From Gammaproteobacteria bacterium (GTDB taxonomy: Bacteria > Pseudomonadota > Gammaproteobacteria > Steroidobacterales > GCA-2729495), in NCBI GenBank assembly GCA_014337915.1, contig QUBU01000013.1:1-64000 (forward strand): a stretch of 64,000 nucleotides of DNA. The letters run 5' to 3'. Position 1 is the first letter of the stretch, and every line of letters starts with the position of its first letter. The notes beneath the pieces were generated by a model, which had not been told where the DNA came from, did not search any database, and saw nothing but the letters and a program-made list of their open reading frames with translations. Positions 26,573 to 35,643 of the stretch are shown here, piece after piece. The position numbers and the translations under genes were made by a program.

Positions 26573-27868
26573 ATGAAGAATGACCTGCTGAACCCGTTGA
26601 TCGCCGGCCTGGCAGGCGTGCTGCTCGGCCTGCCGGCATTCGCAGCAGACCTCGACTGGTCCATCGAGTCGACGGTCGGCCACACGGACAACGCCACCCG
26701 GGTCGAGACCAACGAGGTCAGCGATACCATCGGCAGCATCGGTGGCCATATCGACCTGAAGCGCGACGGCTCGCGGGTCAACGGCCGCCTGCGGGTCGAC
26801 GGCAGCTTCCGCGAGTATTTCGACGATACCTACGACAGCGAATTCCTCGGCTCCGGTGCCGCCAACCTGCGCCTCGGCCTGATCGGCGATTCACTGACCT
26901 GGTCCTTCGACGATACCTTCGGCCAGGTCCTGACCGACACCTTCGAGCCCTCGACACCGGAGAACCGGGAGAACGTCAACGTGTTCTCCACCGGACCCGA
27001 CCTGCGCCTGCGGCTGTCCGGCAGCACCGAGGTCGTCATCCGCGGCCGTTATGACGATGCGCGCTACCAGGACTCCGACAGCGTCGACAGCCAGCGCGTC
27101 GCCGGCGACATCGCCCTGGTGCGCCATGTGTCGGCGGCCACCGCCTGGTCGATCCATGCCGGCAGCAGCAGCATCGATTTCGATGCACCCGGCAATTCCG
27201 GCTACGACCTGCATGAAATATTCGCGCGCCTCGAAACCACCAGCACGCAACAGAAGCTGACCGTGGACGTCGGCCTGGAAATCCTCGACAGCAGCGACCA
27301 GGACGACCAGGCACCGATCGTCCGCCTGGACTGGATGCGCAAGCTGTCGCCCTCCTGGCAGCTCGAACTCGGCCTGAGCTCGGAGTTTCGTGATGCGAGC
27401 GACCAGTTCGTCAGCGGTATCGCCAGCGCGCCGCAACTCGGTGGCACACAGGACGTCGACCTCACCGGCCAGTCCTTCCGCGACGACAACGCCAGCCTGG
27501 GCCTGCGCTTCGTACGCCCGCGAACCACGTTCCGGCTGTTCAGCGACGTCGGCAAGGAAACCTACTCCGACGTCGACGGCCAGGATCGCGAACACTGGTC
27601 CATCGGCGCGGAAGCCTCGCGCCGGCTCACGCCGCGCCTGGAAGCGACCCTGCGCGCCCGCCATGAAGACCGCAGCTATGACGTCACGATCGGCGACGAC
27701 CAGACCGATTCCTACGGCCTGCGTCTCGACTGGCGCGTCGGCAAGGCGGTGTTCCTCGGCGCCGAAGGGCGCCACGAGAAGCGCTCGGGGGACACTGCCT
27801 TCGGCTATTCGGAGACCATCTACCTGGCGTCTATCAGCTACCGGCCCGGTGCGGACCAGCAGCATTAG
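26573..27868 (+). CDS. Outer-membrane beta-barrel protein of the XrtA/PEP-CTERM polysaccharide locus (TIGR03016-like)
   Basis: A protein of 431 residues with a signal peptide (LLGLPAFAADLDWS). The rest is a series of beta-strand repeats with alternating polar and hydrophobic residues (YRPGADQQH at the end), as in outer-membrane barrels encoded next to exosortase systems. The Met at 26573 follows GGGGGAT; a TTG five codons upstream (26558) is less likely. It probably lets a polymer or protein cross the outer membrane. The assignment rests on neighbours (export, deacetylase, chain-length, kinase) and general barrel character. Confidence 0.7.
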   Translation: MKNDLLNPLIAGLAGVLLGLPAFAADLDWSIESTVGHTDNATRVETNEVSDTIGSIGGHIDLKRDGSRVNGRLRVDGSFREYFDDTYDSEFLGSGAANLRLGLIGDSLTWSFDDTFGQVLTDTFEPSTPENRENVNVFSTGPDLRLRLSGSTEVVIRGRYDDARYQDSDSVDSQRVAGDIALVRHVSAATAWSIHAGSSSIDFDAPGNSGYDLHEIFARLETTSTQQKLTVDVGLEILDSSDQDDQAPIVRLDWMRKLSPSWQLELGLSSEFRDASDQFVSGIASAPQLGGTQDVDLTGQSFRDDNASLGLRFVRPRTTFRLFSDVGKETYSDVDGQDREHWSIGAEASRRLTPRLEATLRARHEDRSYDVTIGDDQTDSYGLRLDWRVGKAVFLGAEGRHEKRSGDTAFGYSETIYLASISYRPGADQQH

Positions 27869-27880
27869 GCCGCGGCCAGG

Positions 27881-28549
27881 CTAGAACCAGGTCTGCGGAA
27901 TCACGATCACGTCGCCTGGCTCCAGCAGCAGGTTCTGCTCGAGATCGCCGGAATCGAGCAGATCGCCGATCCGGACCTTGGTCTTCGTTTCCTTGCCGTC
28001 CTTGCTGCGGATCAGGATCGCGCGATTGGGCGCGGCAAACTCGGTCAGGCCGCCGACCGCCAGCAGCGCATCGAGGACACGCAGCCCCGCGTGATAGGGC
28101 ACGCCACTCGGCCGTGTCACCTGGCCAATCACCTGCACCTGGCTGAGCGAACCAACCGCATTGCTGACGATCACGCTGACCTTGGGTGAGCGGATATAGA
28201 CGGCCAGCGCCGTTTCCAGGTCCGCGGACAGCTGCAGAGGGGTTTTCCCGACCGCCACGGTGTCATCCACCAGCGGCATGGAAATCCGGCCATCCGGCCT
28301 CACAGGCACCGTGACCGACAGCTCCGGGTTCTGCCAGACAAAAATCTGCAGGGTGTCTCCCGGCCCGATCAGGTAATCGGCGCTGACCGCCGAAGTCGCC
28401 GGAGCCATGGGCGCAGCCGGAGCCGCTGGCGCCGCAGGAGTTGCAGGGGCTGCAGGAGCCGACCCGGCAGGCGCCGGTGCCTGGGCGAGCAGCGGCGGAG
28501 CCAGGACCAACAGCAGCAGGGCGCAACAGATCTTCTTGAGCAGCGTCAT
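27881..28549 (-). CDS. Polysaccharide export protein (Wza/EpsA-like), XrtA type
   Basis: A protein of 222 residues. Signal segment MTLLKKICCALLLLVL, then an Ala/Pro-rich linker (APAAPATPAAP, residues 25-50), the Poly_export motif YLIGPGDTLQIFVWQNPELS near 62-81, and an SLBB domain (VIGQVTRPSGVPYHAGLRVL). It ends LEPGDVIVIPQTWF, the normal end of XrtA-linked export proteins. The start has GGGAGACCTCC ahead of ATG. It reads opposite to the barrel gene (12-base gap) and precedes the deacetylase, on a minus-strand arm that is odd for such loci. Confidence 0.88.
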   Translation of the reverse strand: MTLLKKICCALLLLVLAPPLLAQAPAPAGSAPAAPATPAAPAAPAAPMAPATSAVSADYLIGPGDTLQIFVWQNPELSVTVPVRPDGRISMPLVDDTVAVGKTPLQLSADLETALAVYIRSPKVSVIVSNAVGSLSQVQVIGQVTRPSGVPYHAGLRVLDALLAVGGLTEFAAPNRAILIRSKDGKETKTKVRIGDLLDSGDLEQNLLLEPGDVIVIPQTWF

Positions 28550-28592
28550 GGAGGTCTCCCGCAGAAAACCGATCACCAGAGTGGCCAGCATA

Positions 28593-29456
28593 CTACCGCG
28601 GGCTGCCGAGCAGGCCCTGCGCATGCAGGCATTCGCGCATGGTGGTGAACTGAAAATCGCGCAGCAGCCGCTCGAGGCGCGGCAGCGTGCGCTGCAGGTT
28701 CAGGTAGTGACGAAAACGGGACCGCCAGCCGGCATTGGCGATCCGCGGCTGTTCCGGGTCGACCTCCCAGGGGTGCAGGTAGAACACCACCGGCCGTCCC
28801 TGCTGGCGAACCCGGCGCAGGCCCCAGCGCGTCAGCGCATACGGGAACAGGCGGAAATAGCCACCGCCGGCCACGGGCAGGTTCATCCCCAGCACCCCGA
28901 CGGCGGTCAGCGGGTACTCCACCAGCGTCTTCCCGGCCGGGGTCGTCAGCCGGTGCGGCACCGTCTGCGCATCCGGTATGCCGTAGCGATCGTGGCGCAC
29001 CGGGAAAATGCTCGAGTCGTACTGGAAGCCTTCTTCCTCGAGGATATCCAGCGCCCACAGCGACTGGCGCGTGATCGAGTAGGTCGCGGCGCGATAGCCG
29101 ATGACCGGCACCTGGCCCAGATCCTCCAGCAGCCGCTTGCTGTCACGCGTCTCGCGCCGGAACAGCTCCGGGGTCTGGGTAACGATGCGCTGGTGGCTCA
29201 TGCCATGCGAGGCCAGCTCATGGCCGCGTTGCACTATGGCACGCACCAGGCCCGGGTGCCGCTCGGCGATCCAGCCGAGCACGAAGAACGTACCCCTGAC
29301 CTGGTGACGATCGAGCAGGTCCAGGAGCCGGCTGGTATTGGCCACGACCCGCGAGCCGAAGCTGTCCCAGGCCGACGGCTCGATCACCGAGGAAAAGGCA
29401 TCCACCTGGAAGTAGTCCTCGACATCGACGGTAAACGCGCAGGCCGGTGGATTCAT
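28593..29456 (-). CDS. Polysaccharide deacetylase, XrtA system (NodB fold)
   Basis: A protein of 287 residues starting MNPPACAFTVDVEDYFQVD. NodB signature: TVDVEDY has the catalytic and metal Asp, HELASHGMSH has the two metal His. Members in exosortase loci (TIGR03006) remove N-acetyl groups from the exopolysaccharide. The start is not supported by a strong ribosome site; the frame stays open to 29582. It reads toward the export gene, with which it is probably cotranscribed (deacetylase first, 43-base gap). Confidence 0.88.
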   Translation of the reverse strand: MNPPACAFTVDVEDYFQVDAFSSVIEPSAWDSFGSRVVANTSRLLDLLDRHQVRGTFFVLGWIAERHPGLVRAIVQRGHELASHGMSHQRIVTQTPELFRRETRDSKRLLEDLGQVPVIGYRAATYSITRQSLWALDILEEEGFQYDSSIFPVRHDRYGIPDAQTVPHRLTTPAGKTLVEYPLTAVGVLGMNLPVAGGGYFRLFPYALTRWGLRRVRQQGRPVVFYLHPWEVDPEQPRIANAGWRSRFRHYLNLQRTLPRLERLLRDFQFTTMRECLHAQGLLGSPR

Positions 29457-29670
29457 GCAGACATGCTCGTGGAAACGGGCGACAACCGCGCCGGAAAGAG
29501 GCCGACACTTTATCCCGCGGAGGCCGGCTGGCCACCCCCGGCCCGGCACAGTGTGAACTGCGTCACAGCAGGCGCCGGGCATGGCAGCTGACTGCTACGG
29601 AAGCCCTGTGCCACGGCCCATAAAGTGGGCAAAATGGTAGGCTACGTCGTGGCAGGAAAACAATTCAGAA

Positions 29671-31203
29671 ATGGATCTACAAAAGCTCCTCGCCCGCATC
29701 ATCGAAGAAGCCCAGCGCATGTGGCAGTTCCGCTGGATCGGCCTGCTCTGCGCGTGGCTGATCGCCAGCGCCGGCTGGCTGACGGTACGCATGATGCCCG
29801 ACACCTACCATGCCGGCGCGCGCGTCTACGTGAACACGGAGAGCGTGCTCAAGCCGCTGTTGCAGGGACTGACGGTCCCCACCGACCCGCGTGACCAGGT
29901 CAAGCTGATGGCCCGCGCACTGCTCAGCCGGCCACACCTGGAGGCCGTCGCGAAGGAGACCGGGCTCGATGCCCGCGCCGGCAGCCCGGCCGAGCACGAG
30001 CGCCTGCTGCAGCGGCTGGGGCGCACCATCCTGATCGATCGCCCGATGCAGGCGGACGAGGAACAGGTGTACACGATCTCCTATGAAGACCACGACCCGA
30101 AGATGGCCAAGGCAGTCGTGCAGACGCTGCTGGATGACTTCATTTCCGAGTCCAGGACCAGTGACCTCACCGAATCGGCGGAGGCAGGAGACTTCCTCCG
30201 CACCCAGCTCAAGCAGTACGAGAAGCGGCTGACCGAGGCCGAGGAACGGCTGGCTGCCTTCAAGACCAAGAACCTTGGGCTGCTGGAGGGTGATGGCGGC
30301 TTCTATGCGCGTTTCCAGGCGGCCAGGGCCGAGGCTGGCGAGCTGCAGTCCCAGATCAACAGCCTGACCAACAAGCGCAATGAGCTGGCCCGCCAGCTGG
30401 CAGGCCAGTCCAGCGCCACGAGTGGCGTGGACCCGCTGCGTTCCAGCTCGGTGGATGGCCCGATCGCCAACCTGGAAGCCGAGATCACCCGACTGCAGCT
30501 GCGCTTCACCGACAAGCACCCGGATGTGCTGCGGGCGCGGCAGACCCTCGATGACCTGTACAAGATCCGCGAGGAGGAGCTGAAGGCCAAAGCCGCCGGC
30601 GGACCGGAGGCCGCGGCAAGGCGTAGCGTGGATCCCGTGTCCCAGGGCATCAAGATCGCGCTCAGCAGCACCGATGCGGATCTCGCCGCCCTGCGCTCCC
30701 AGCTGGCGCAGAAGAATGCCGAGGTCACCTACCTGCGCGGTATGGCCAGCACCATCCCGGAAGTGGAAGCGCAGCTGGCACGCCTCAACCGCGATTACAC
30801 GGTGGTGAAGACCGAATACGAGACGCTGCTGCAGCGGCTGGAATCCTCGCGCATGAACCAGGAAGTGCAGGCCGACAACAAGGATGTTTCCTTCCGGGTG
30901 ATGGACCCGCCGCGCCTGCCGCTGGCGCCCAGCAGCCCCAACCGGCTGGCCCTGAACACCCTGGTGCTGCTCGGTGCGCTCGGCGCCGGCCTGTTGCTGG
31001 CCTTTGCCCTCAGCCAGCGCGACCCGACCTTCTTCTCGTCCGCGGCGCTCAACGAGGCGGCCGGTGTACCCGTCTACGGGCAGGTCAGTGTCGTCAGCGC
31101 CGGCGCAGTTGCGGCGCGCAGCTGGCGCTTCGAGATCGTGGCAGGCGCCCTGCTGGCGGCCTACGTGCTGGTGCTGCTGGTCAGCCGGGTTCACATCGCA
31201 TGA
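29671..31203 (+). CDS. Polysaccharide chain-length determinant, XrtA system
   Basis: A protein of 510 residues. N-terminal transmembrane helix (WIGLLCAWLIASAGWLTV), a periplasmic helical/coiled-coil region (EKRLTEAEERLAAFKTKN) and two C-terminal helices (LVLLGALGAGLLLAFALS; EIVAGALLAAYVLVLLV). This Wzz/GumC arrangement sets polymer length and anchors the assembly kinase. The DPPRLPLAPSSPNRLAL motif just before the C-terminal helices matches the Wzz proline-rich segment. It is coupled to the kinase gene by an ATGA overlap and divergent from the deacetylase. Confidence 0.92.
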   Translation: MDLQKLLARIIEEAQRMWQFRWIGLLCAWLIASAGWLTVRMMPDTYHAGARVYVNTESVLKPLLQGLTVPTDPRDQVKLMARALLSRPHLEAVAKETGLDARAGSPAEHERLLQRLGRTILIDRPMQADEEQVYTISYEDHDPKMAKAVVQTLLDDFISESRTSDLTESAEAGDFLRTQLKQYEKRLTEAEERLAAFKTKNLGLLEGDGGFYARFQAARAEAGELQSQINSLTNKRNELARQLAGQSSATSGVDPLRSSSVDGPIANLEAEITRLQLRFTDKHPDVLRARQTLDDLYKIREEELKAKAAGGPEAAARRSVDPVSQGIKIALSSTDADLAALRSQLAQKNAEVTYLRGMASTIPEVEAQLARLNRDYTVVKTEYETLLQRLESSRMNQEVQADNKDVSFRVMDPPRLPLAPSSPNRLALNTLVLLGALGAGLLLAFALSQRDPTFFSSAALNEAAGVPVYGQVSVVSAGAVAARSWRFEIVAGALLAAYVLVLLVSRVHIA

Positions 31204-32060
31204 GCATCATCGAACGCGCCATCAAGGCGGCCCGGTCCAAGGCACCGGCAGCGGATACCGAGCCGACGTCAGCAAAGCAGCGCAAAGGCGCGGCGCAGGT
31301 GCATCGCGTGACGCCACTGGCCAGGCCCGTGCACAGCAGCACTGCCGAACCGGTTGCCTTCCCACAGTTCAGCACTGGTGGCAGCCTGGTCACCGAAACC
31401 GCCGACCGGCGGGTCTATGAACAGTTCCGGCGCCTCAAGCGCCCGCTGCTGCAATGCGCATTCGGCCCGCTGGCGGCGCCTGGCAGCCAGATCATCATGG
31501 TCACCAGTCCACTGCAGGGCGTTGGCAAGACCTTCGTCGCCAGCAATCTCGCCTTCGTGCTGGCGCTGGAGAAGGACCGGAACGTTCTGCTGATCGATAC
31601 CGACAACGCGAACCCGACGCTGACCCGACAACTGGGCATGACCGGGCGCCCTGGCCTGTACGACCTGCTCGGCAACCCCGAGCTGACACTCGAGCAGACC
31701 GTGTGTCCGACGGACATCCCGGGCCTCTGGGTACTGCCCGCCGGCACGACGGCAACCGATTCGCTCGAACTCCTGAACAGCCAGCGCTGCCAGGAGACCT
31801 TCCAGAACCTGATGGACCGCGACCCTGGCGGGCTGATCATCTTCGATGCGCCGCCGCTGCTGGTCACCAACGAGGCACCGGCGGTCACCGTGCTCGCCGG
31901 CCAGTTCCTGCTGGTGATCGAAGCTGGCAGGACACCGCGGAGCAGCGTGACCCACTCGCTGGAACTGCTCGACCAGAAGAAGCCGGTCGGCCTGGTGCTC
32001 AACAAAGCGCCCGATCGCGGCAACCCGGGGTCGTATTACCCGTACCCGTATCCCGGCTGA
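31200..32060 (+). CDS. XrtA-associated tyrosine autokinase (Wzc/CpsD-like cytoplasmic domain)
   Basis: A protein of 286 residues. P-loop VTSPLQGVGKTF, Walker A-prime NVLLIDTDNANP, and Walker B LIIFDAPPLL. The C-terminus is a short tyrosine cluster GSYYPYPYPG, the expected autophosphorylation site. As in Gram-positive CpsC/CpsD, the kinase is separated from the chain-length protein, which is typical of XrtA loci (TIGR03018). It starts inside the stop of the previous gene. A cognate phosphatase is encoded right after it on the opposite strand. Together these should cycle phosphorylation to control polymer length. Confidence 0.92.
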   Translation: MSIIERAIKAARSKAPAADTEPTSAKQRKGAAQVHRVTPLARPVHSSTAEPVAFPQFSTGGSLVTETADRRVYEQFRRLKRPLLQCAFGPLAAPGSQIIMVTSPLQGVGKTFVASNLAFVLALEKDRNVLLIDTDNANPTLTRQLGMTGRPGLYDLLGNPELTLEQTVCPTDIPGLWVLPAGTTATDSLELLNSQRCQETFQNLMDRDPGGLIIFDAPPLLVTNEAPAVTVLAGQFLLVIEAGRTPRSSVTHSLELLDQKKPVGLVLNKAPDRGNPGSYYPYPYPG

Positions 32061-32072
32061 TCGCGACCGCGG

Positions 32073-32095
32073 CCCGGCCTAGAGCCGGGTTTTTT
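32073..32095 (+). terminator. Rho-independent terminator of the chain-length/kinase operon
   Basis: CCCGGC-CTAGA-GCCGGG followed by six T residues. It overlaps the last codons of the convergent phosphatase gene, so the two ends are packed into about 20 bases. Confidence 0.75.
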
Positions 32096-32609
32096 CTGCC
32101 GCCAGCCGCCCGATTTCCTCGAGCAGTCCATCCATGGACTCCTCGACCATGTCGAGCACCCGCTCGAAACCGATGCTGCCGCCGTAGTACGGATCCGGGA
32201 CGCTGCGCTCGGTTCGTTCCGGCGAGAACTCGAGCAGCAACCGGATCTTTCCCCGAAACTCCTCCGGCGCCGCCTCGCGCAGCACCGCACGGTTGTCCGT
32301 GTCCATGACCAGCAGCAGATCGAAGCGGCTGAAATCCGCCGCCTCGAACTGCCGCGCCCGCAGCATCGAAATATCCACGCCCCGACGCAGCGCCGCCGCC
32401 TGCGCCCGCGGATCGGGCGGCGCACCCCTGTGATAGCCATGCGTACCCGCCGAATCCACCTCCACCGGCAACGCCATTTCACGCGTCGCCAGCCGCTCGC
32501 GCAGCACACCCTCCGCCATCGGCGAGCGGCAGATATTGCCCATGCACACCACCAGGACGCGGACCGCTTCGGGTGGTGGCTGCTGCTTCTTGCGCCAGGG
32601 GAGTTTCAT
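32079..32609 (-). CDS. Low-molecular-weight protein tyrosine phosphatase (Wzb-like)
   Basis: A protein of 176 residues. The CX5R loop is VCMGNICRSPMAEG (Cys and Arg present), the conserved acid is in the PDPYYGG segment, as in LMW-PTPs of Wzb/Etp type. An N-terminal extension (MKLPWRKKQQPPPEAVR) is basic and about 15 residues longer than usual. Location next to the tyrosine kinase implies it dephosphorylates that kinase. The gene ends convergently with the kinase and shares its terminator region. Confidence 0.92.
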   Translation of the reverse strand: MKLPWRKKQQPPPEAVRVLVVCMGNICRSPMAEGVLRERLATREMALPVEVDSAGTHGYHRGAPPDPRAQAAALRRGVDISMLRARQFEAADFSRFDLLLVMDTDNRAVLREAAPEEFRGKIRLLLEFSPERTERSVPDPYYGGSIGFERVLDMVEESMDGLLEEIGRLAAEKTRL

Positions 32610-32819
32610 GTTCGGCCTGGATTATGGTCTATGGAACGCGGAACTGCGAGGTCATCAATGGCGACTCTGCGAGTCGATATCAGACCGGAACCAGGCTGGC
32701 GACCATACGGTCGACAAAGAAGCGTTGCCCTGGATTTCGACGAAAGGCGCGAGCTGGGCTAAGCTCGCCATGGCCGAGCGGCACCCCGGCCACCTCCATC
32801 GCCGGAATCTACCGATTAC

Positions 32820-33668
32820 ATGTCTGCCCAATGGTCCGAGTCTGAAGTCGAAGCAGCAGTTGCGGATTACTTCCGCATGCTGCGCCTTGAACTGACTGGC
32901 CACAGGTACAACAAGACCGAGCATCGACGCGCGTTGATGGAACAGCTGAACAACCGGTCCGATAGCTCGGTTGAACTGAAGCACCAGAACATCAGTGCCG
33001 TGCTGATCGAGATGGGAATCCCGTATATCGATGGCTACAAGCCACGCTTCAACTACCAGCGCTCCCTGCTTCCTGCAGCAGTAACGGAGTTCCTGAAGTA
33101 CCACCCGGAGTTCCAGCAGCTGGTTGCCAGGGATTCAGAGGTGGTACCACTGACCCCGGCCGTCGAAGATTTTCTTTCTGCCTGGGAGGAGCCGCCCGCA
33201 CAGGAAACACGCAAGGCCCCGGCCATCGCTGAACCACGGCCGATTTACAACCCTGGCGGAGTCAACTTCCTTGAGCGGGAGGCCCGGAACCAATCGCTGG
33301 GTGAGGCTGGAGAGAAGTTTGTCATCAACTTCGAACGTGCCCGATTGATCCGTGCAGGAAAAGTATCACTCGCCGACAGGATCGAACAGGTTTCAGCCAT
33401 CGTAGGGCCATCCGCGGGATTCGACATCAGATCCTTCGAGGAGAACGGATCAGATCGGTTCATCGAGGCAAAGACAACCAAGTATGGAAAGAACACCCCG
33501 TTCTTCCTAACGCCTAATGAACTGCGATTCTCGCGGGACAACGCATCGAGCTACTACCTGTACCGCTTGTTCCGATTTCGCGACTCACCCCGGCTTTTCG
33601 GCCTGCCCGGACATGTTGCCGACTGGTGCATACTCGAGCCTTCCGAGTTCACGGCGAGGCCAGCCTGA
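32820..33668 (+). CDS. DUF3883 domain protein, possible nuclease-like
   Basis: A protein of 282 residues starting MSAQWSESEVEAAVADYF. The C-terminal half carries the DUF3883 signature: GEKFVINFERARL, GFDIRSFEENGSDRFIEAKTT and FFLTPNELRFSRDN, a PD-(D/E)XK-like core (D..EAK). The N-terminal half is probably a helical DNA-binding or partner domain. DUF3883 proteins occur in restriction and other anti-phage systems but also alone. Codon use and base composition look lower in GC than in its neighbours, which suggests transfer. No methylase or helicase partner is adjacent. Confidence 0.75.
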   Translation: MSAQWSESEVEAAVADYFRMLRLELTGHRYNKTEHRRALMEQLNNRSDSSVELKHQNISAVLIEMGIPYIDGYKPRFNYQRSLLPAAVTEFLKYHPEFQQLVARDSEVVPLTPAVEDFLSAWEEPPAQETRKAPAIAEPRPIYNPGGVNFLEREARNQSLGEAGEKFVINFERARLIRAGKVSLADRIEQVSAIVGPSAGFDIRSFEENGSDRFIEAKTTKYGKNTPFFLTPNELRFSRDNASSYYLYRLFRFRDSPRLFGLPGHVADWCILEPSEFTARPA

Positions 33669-33757
33669 GAGCCGACCCAATGCCGACGGGCCTGTCTTCA
33701 CCGCTGTGACGCCGGCGGCATGGCATTCGTCAGACCGCCCCGGGTATAGTCGCAGCG

Positions 33758-34717
33758 ATGGACATACTTCCCTCGCCCTCGTTCCTCGGCCGGGCCCTTG
33801 CACGCCTGGCGGGTGTCGCCCTCCTGGCCTGCCTGTCAGGCGCAGCGCTCGCCCAGGCCCTGCCGTCATTCATCCAGCCCCAGCAGACCGAGCGTCTGGC
33901 GGATGGCACCTACGCCTTCCGCCAGGGCGCATACCGCAGCCTGTTCCTGGTCGGCGACCGGGGCGTCATCGTGACCGATCCGGTGAGCCCGACGTTCGCC
34001 GCCGCCATGCGCCGGGAGATCGCCAGGGTCACCGACCAGCCGGTGCGCTACGTCGTGTATTCGCACTCGCACTGGGACCGCATCGCCGGCGGTGGCATCT
34101 TCCGCGACGAGGGCGCGAAGTTCGTCGCCCAGGAGCGCTGCGCGCAGAACCTGAAGGAGACGCCGAACCCGCTGGTCGTGCCGCCCGACATCACCTACCG
34201 GGACCACTACCAGGTCAAGGTCGGCAACCAGACGCTGGAGCTGCATTACTTCGGCCCCAGCCTCGACACCTGCCTCTCGGTGATGGTCGCGCAGCCGGCG
34301 AAGCTGATGATGATCGTGGGCCTGGTGAACCCGCCGCAGGCGAGCATTCCCTGGAACCCGACGGTGCCCGACTACCAGCTCTGGAACTTCCTGCCGTTCT
34401 TCAGGGCCGCGGAGGACCTGGCGGCACGCGAGGGTATCCAGACGCTGGTCGGCGGCTACATCTCCATCGGCAGCGGAGCGGACGGCAAGCCGTTCCTGCA
34501 ACCCGCGACCGGACCGATCGCCGCCCTGCACGGCCAGCGCGAGTTCTGGGAGCGGCTGTTCGGCGACGTGAAGGCGCAGCTCGATGCGGGCGTGCCGCCG
34601 CGTGCCATCATCAGGAAGATCGACCTTGCGCCCTACCAGCAGTACCCGCGCTACAGCGAGCGCAGCATGGAGATCCTGGTGCGCCGGGTCGCCTCGCGCT
34701 ATACGACGGGACGATGA
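33758..34717 (+). CDS. Metallo-beta-lactamase-fold protein with degenerate metal site
   Basis: A protein of 319 residues with signal peptide (cleavage after GAALAQ). The motif is HSHWDR (residues 103-108) where active enzymes have HSHWDH; the next ligand segment is FGPSLDTC, where its tandem paralogue has FGPSHSNC, and the last is VGGYISIG instead of VGGHISLG. Three zinc-ligand histidines are thus missing, so hydrolase activity is doubtful. The fold is otherwise intact (VGDRGVIVTDPVSP). The paralogue follows with an ATGA overlap. Binding or regulatory role of the altered copy is possible. Confidence 0.85.
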   Translation: MDILPSPSFLGRALARLAGVALLACLSGAALAQALPSFIQPQQTERLADGTYAFRQGAYRSLFLVGDRGVIVTDPVSPTFAAAMRREIARVTDQPVRYVVYSHSHWDRIAGGGIFRDEGAKFVAQERCAQNLKETPNPLVVPPDITYRDHYQVKVGNQTLELHYFGPSLDTCLSVMVAQPAKLMMIVGLVNPPQASIPWNPTVPDYQLWNFLPFFRAAEDLAAREGIQTLVGGYISIGSGADGKPFLQPATGPIAALHGQREFWERLFGDVKAQLDAGVPPRAIIRKIDLAPYQQYPRYSERSMEILVRRVASRYTTGR

Positions 34718-35643
34718 CCATGAAGATCCTGCTCGCGTTCGCGGCCCTCCTCGTTGCCTCCCTCGCGGCGGCACAGCCGGCCGGCCTGGGGCCAAAGTTC
34801 CAGACCGATGCACTCGGCGATGGCCTCTACGCCTTCCGCTACGGCCCCTACCGCGACATCTTCGTGGTCGGCGACCAGGGCGTCATCGCCACCGATCCGC
34901 TGAGCAGCGTCGCCGCCGCGGCCCTGAAGGAGGAGATCGCGAAAGTCACCGACCTGCCAGTGAAATTCGTCGCCTACTCCCATTCGCACTGGGACCATGC
35001 CGTCGGCGGCACGATCTTCAAGCAGGCCGGCGCGAAGTTCGTCGCCCAGGAGAACTGCCGCGACAATATCCGCGACACGCCGCATGCCGACCTTGTGCCG
35101 CCGGACATCCTGTTCCGGGACCATTACCGGATCGATGTCGGCAATGCCTCGCTGGAGCTGTTCTGGTTCGGCCCGAGCCACAGCAACTGCCTGTCGGTGA
35201 TGCTGGCCCGGCCGGCGAACGTCATCTTCATCGTCGACATCGCCAATCCGCCGCAGGGCTGGATGAAGGAGTTCAACCCGAACGTGCCGGACACCTACCT
35301 GCACAACATGGTGCCGTACCTGAAGGCCGTCGAGAAGCTCGCCGCGGACAATGGCGTGACCCGGGTGGTCGGCGGCCATATCTCCCTGGGGCGCAGCGCC
35401 GACGGCAAGCCGTTCCTGCAACCGGCCGCCGGCCCGATCAGCGCCGTCAGCGAGCGACGCGAGTTCTGGGAGACCATGATCGCTGCGGTGCGCGATGAAC
35501 TCGCCCGCGGCACGCCGGGCGAGCAGGTCGCCGGCCGGCTCGCCGGTGCACCCTTCGAGTCGCGGATCACCGACCTCGACCGCGGCGAGATGGACATCTT
35601 CTACCGGGTCATCGCCTCTTACCTGCAAGCCGGGAGACCATAG
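34714..35643 (+). CDS. Metallo-beta-lactamase-fold hydrolase, periplasmic
   Basis: A protein of 309 residues with a signal peptide (cleavage after SLAAA). Complete metal motif HSHWDH (residues 90-95), FGPSHSNC and VGGHISLG, so a binuclear zinc site should form. It is about half identical by eye to the preceding degenerate protein, and starts in its stop codon. A VOC protein with a GTG start overlaps its TAG by one base. The three form a tight periplasmic operon. Family members include lactamases and quorum-quenching or sulfatase-like enzymes; substrate unknown. Confidence 0.88.
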   Translation: MTMKILLAFAALLVASLAAAQPAGLGPKFQTDALGDGLYAFRYGPYRDIFVVGDQGVIATDPLSSVAAAALKEEIAKVTDLPVKFVAYSHSHWDHAVGGTIFKQAGAKFVAQENCRDNIRDTPHADLVPPDILFRDHYRIDVGNASLELFWFGPSHSNCLSVMLARPANVIFIVDIANPPQGWMKEFNPNVPDTYLHNMVPYLKAVEKLAADNGVTRVVGGHISLGRSADGKPFLQPAAGPISAVSERREFWETMIAAVRDELARGTPGEQVAGRLAGAPFESRITDLDRGEMDIFYRVIASYLQAGRP

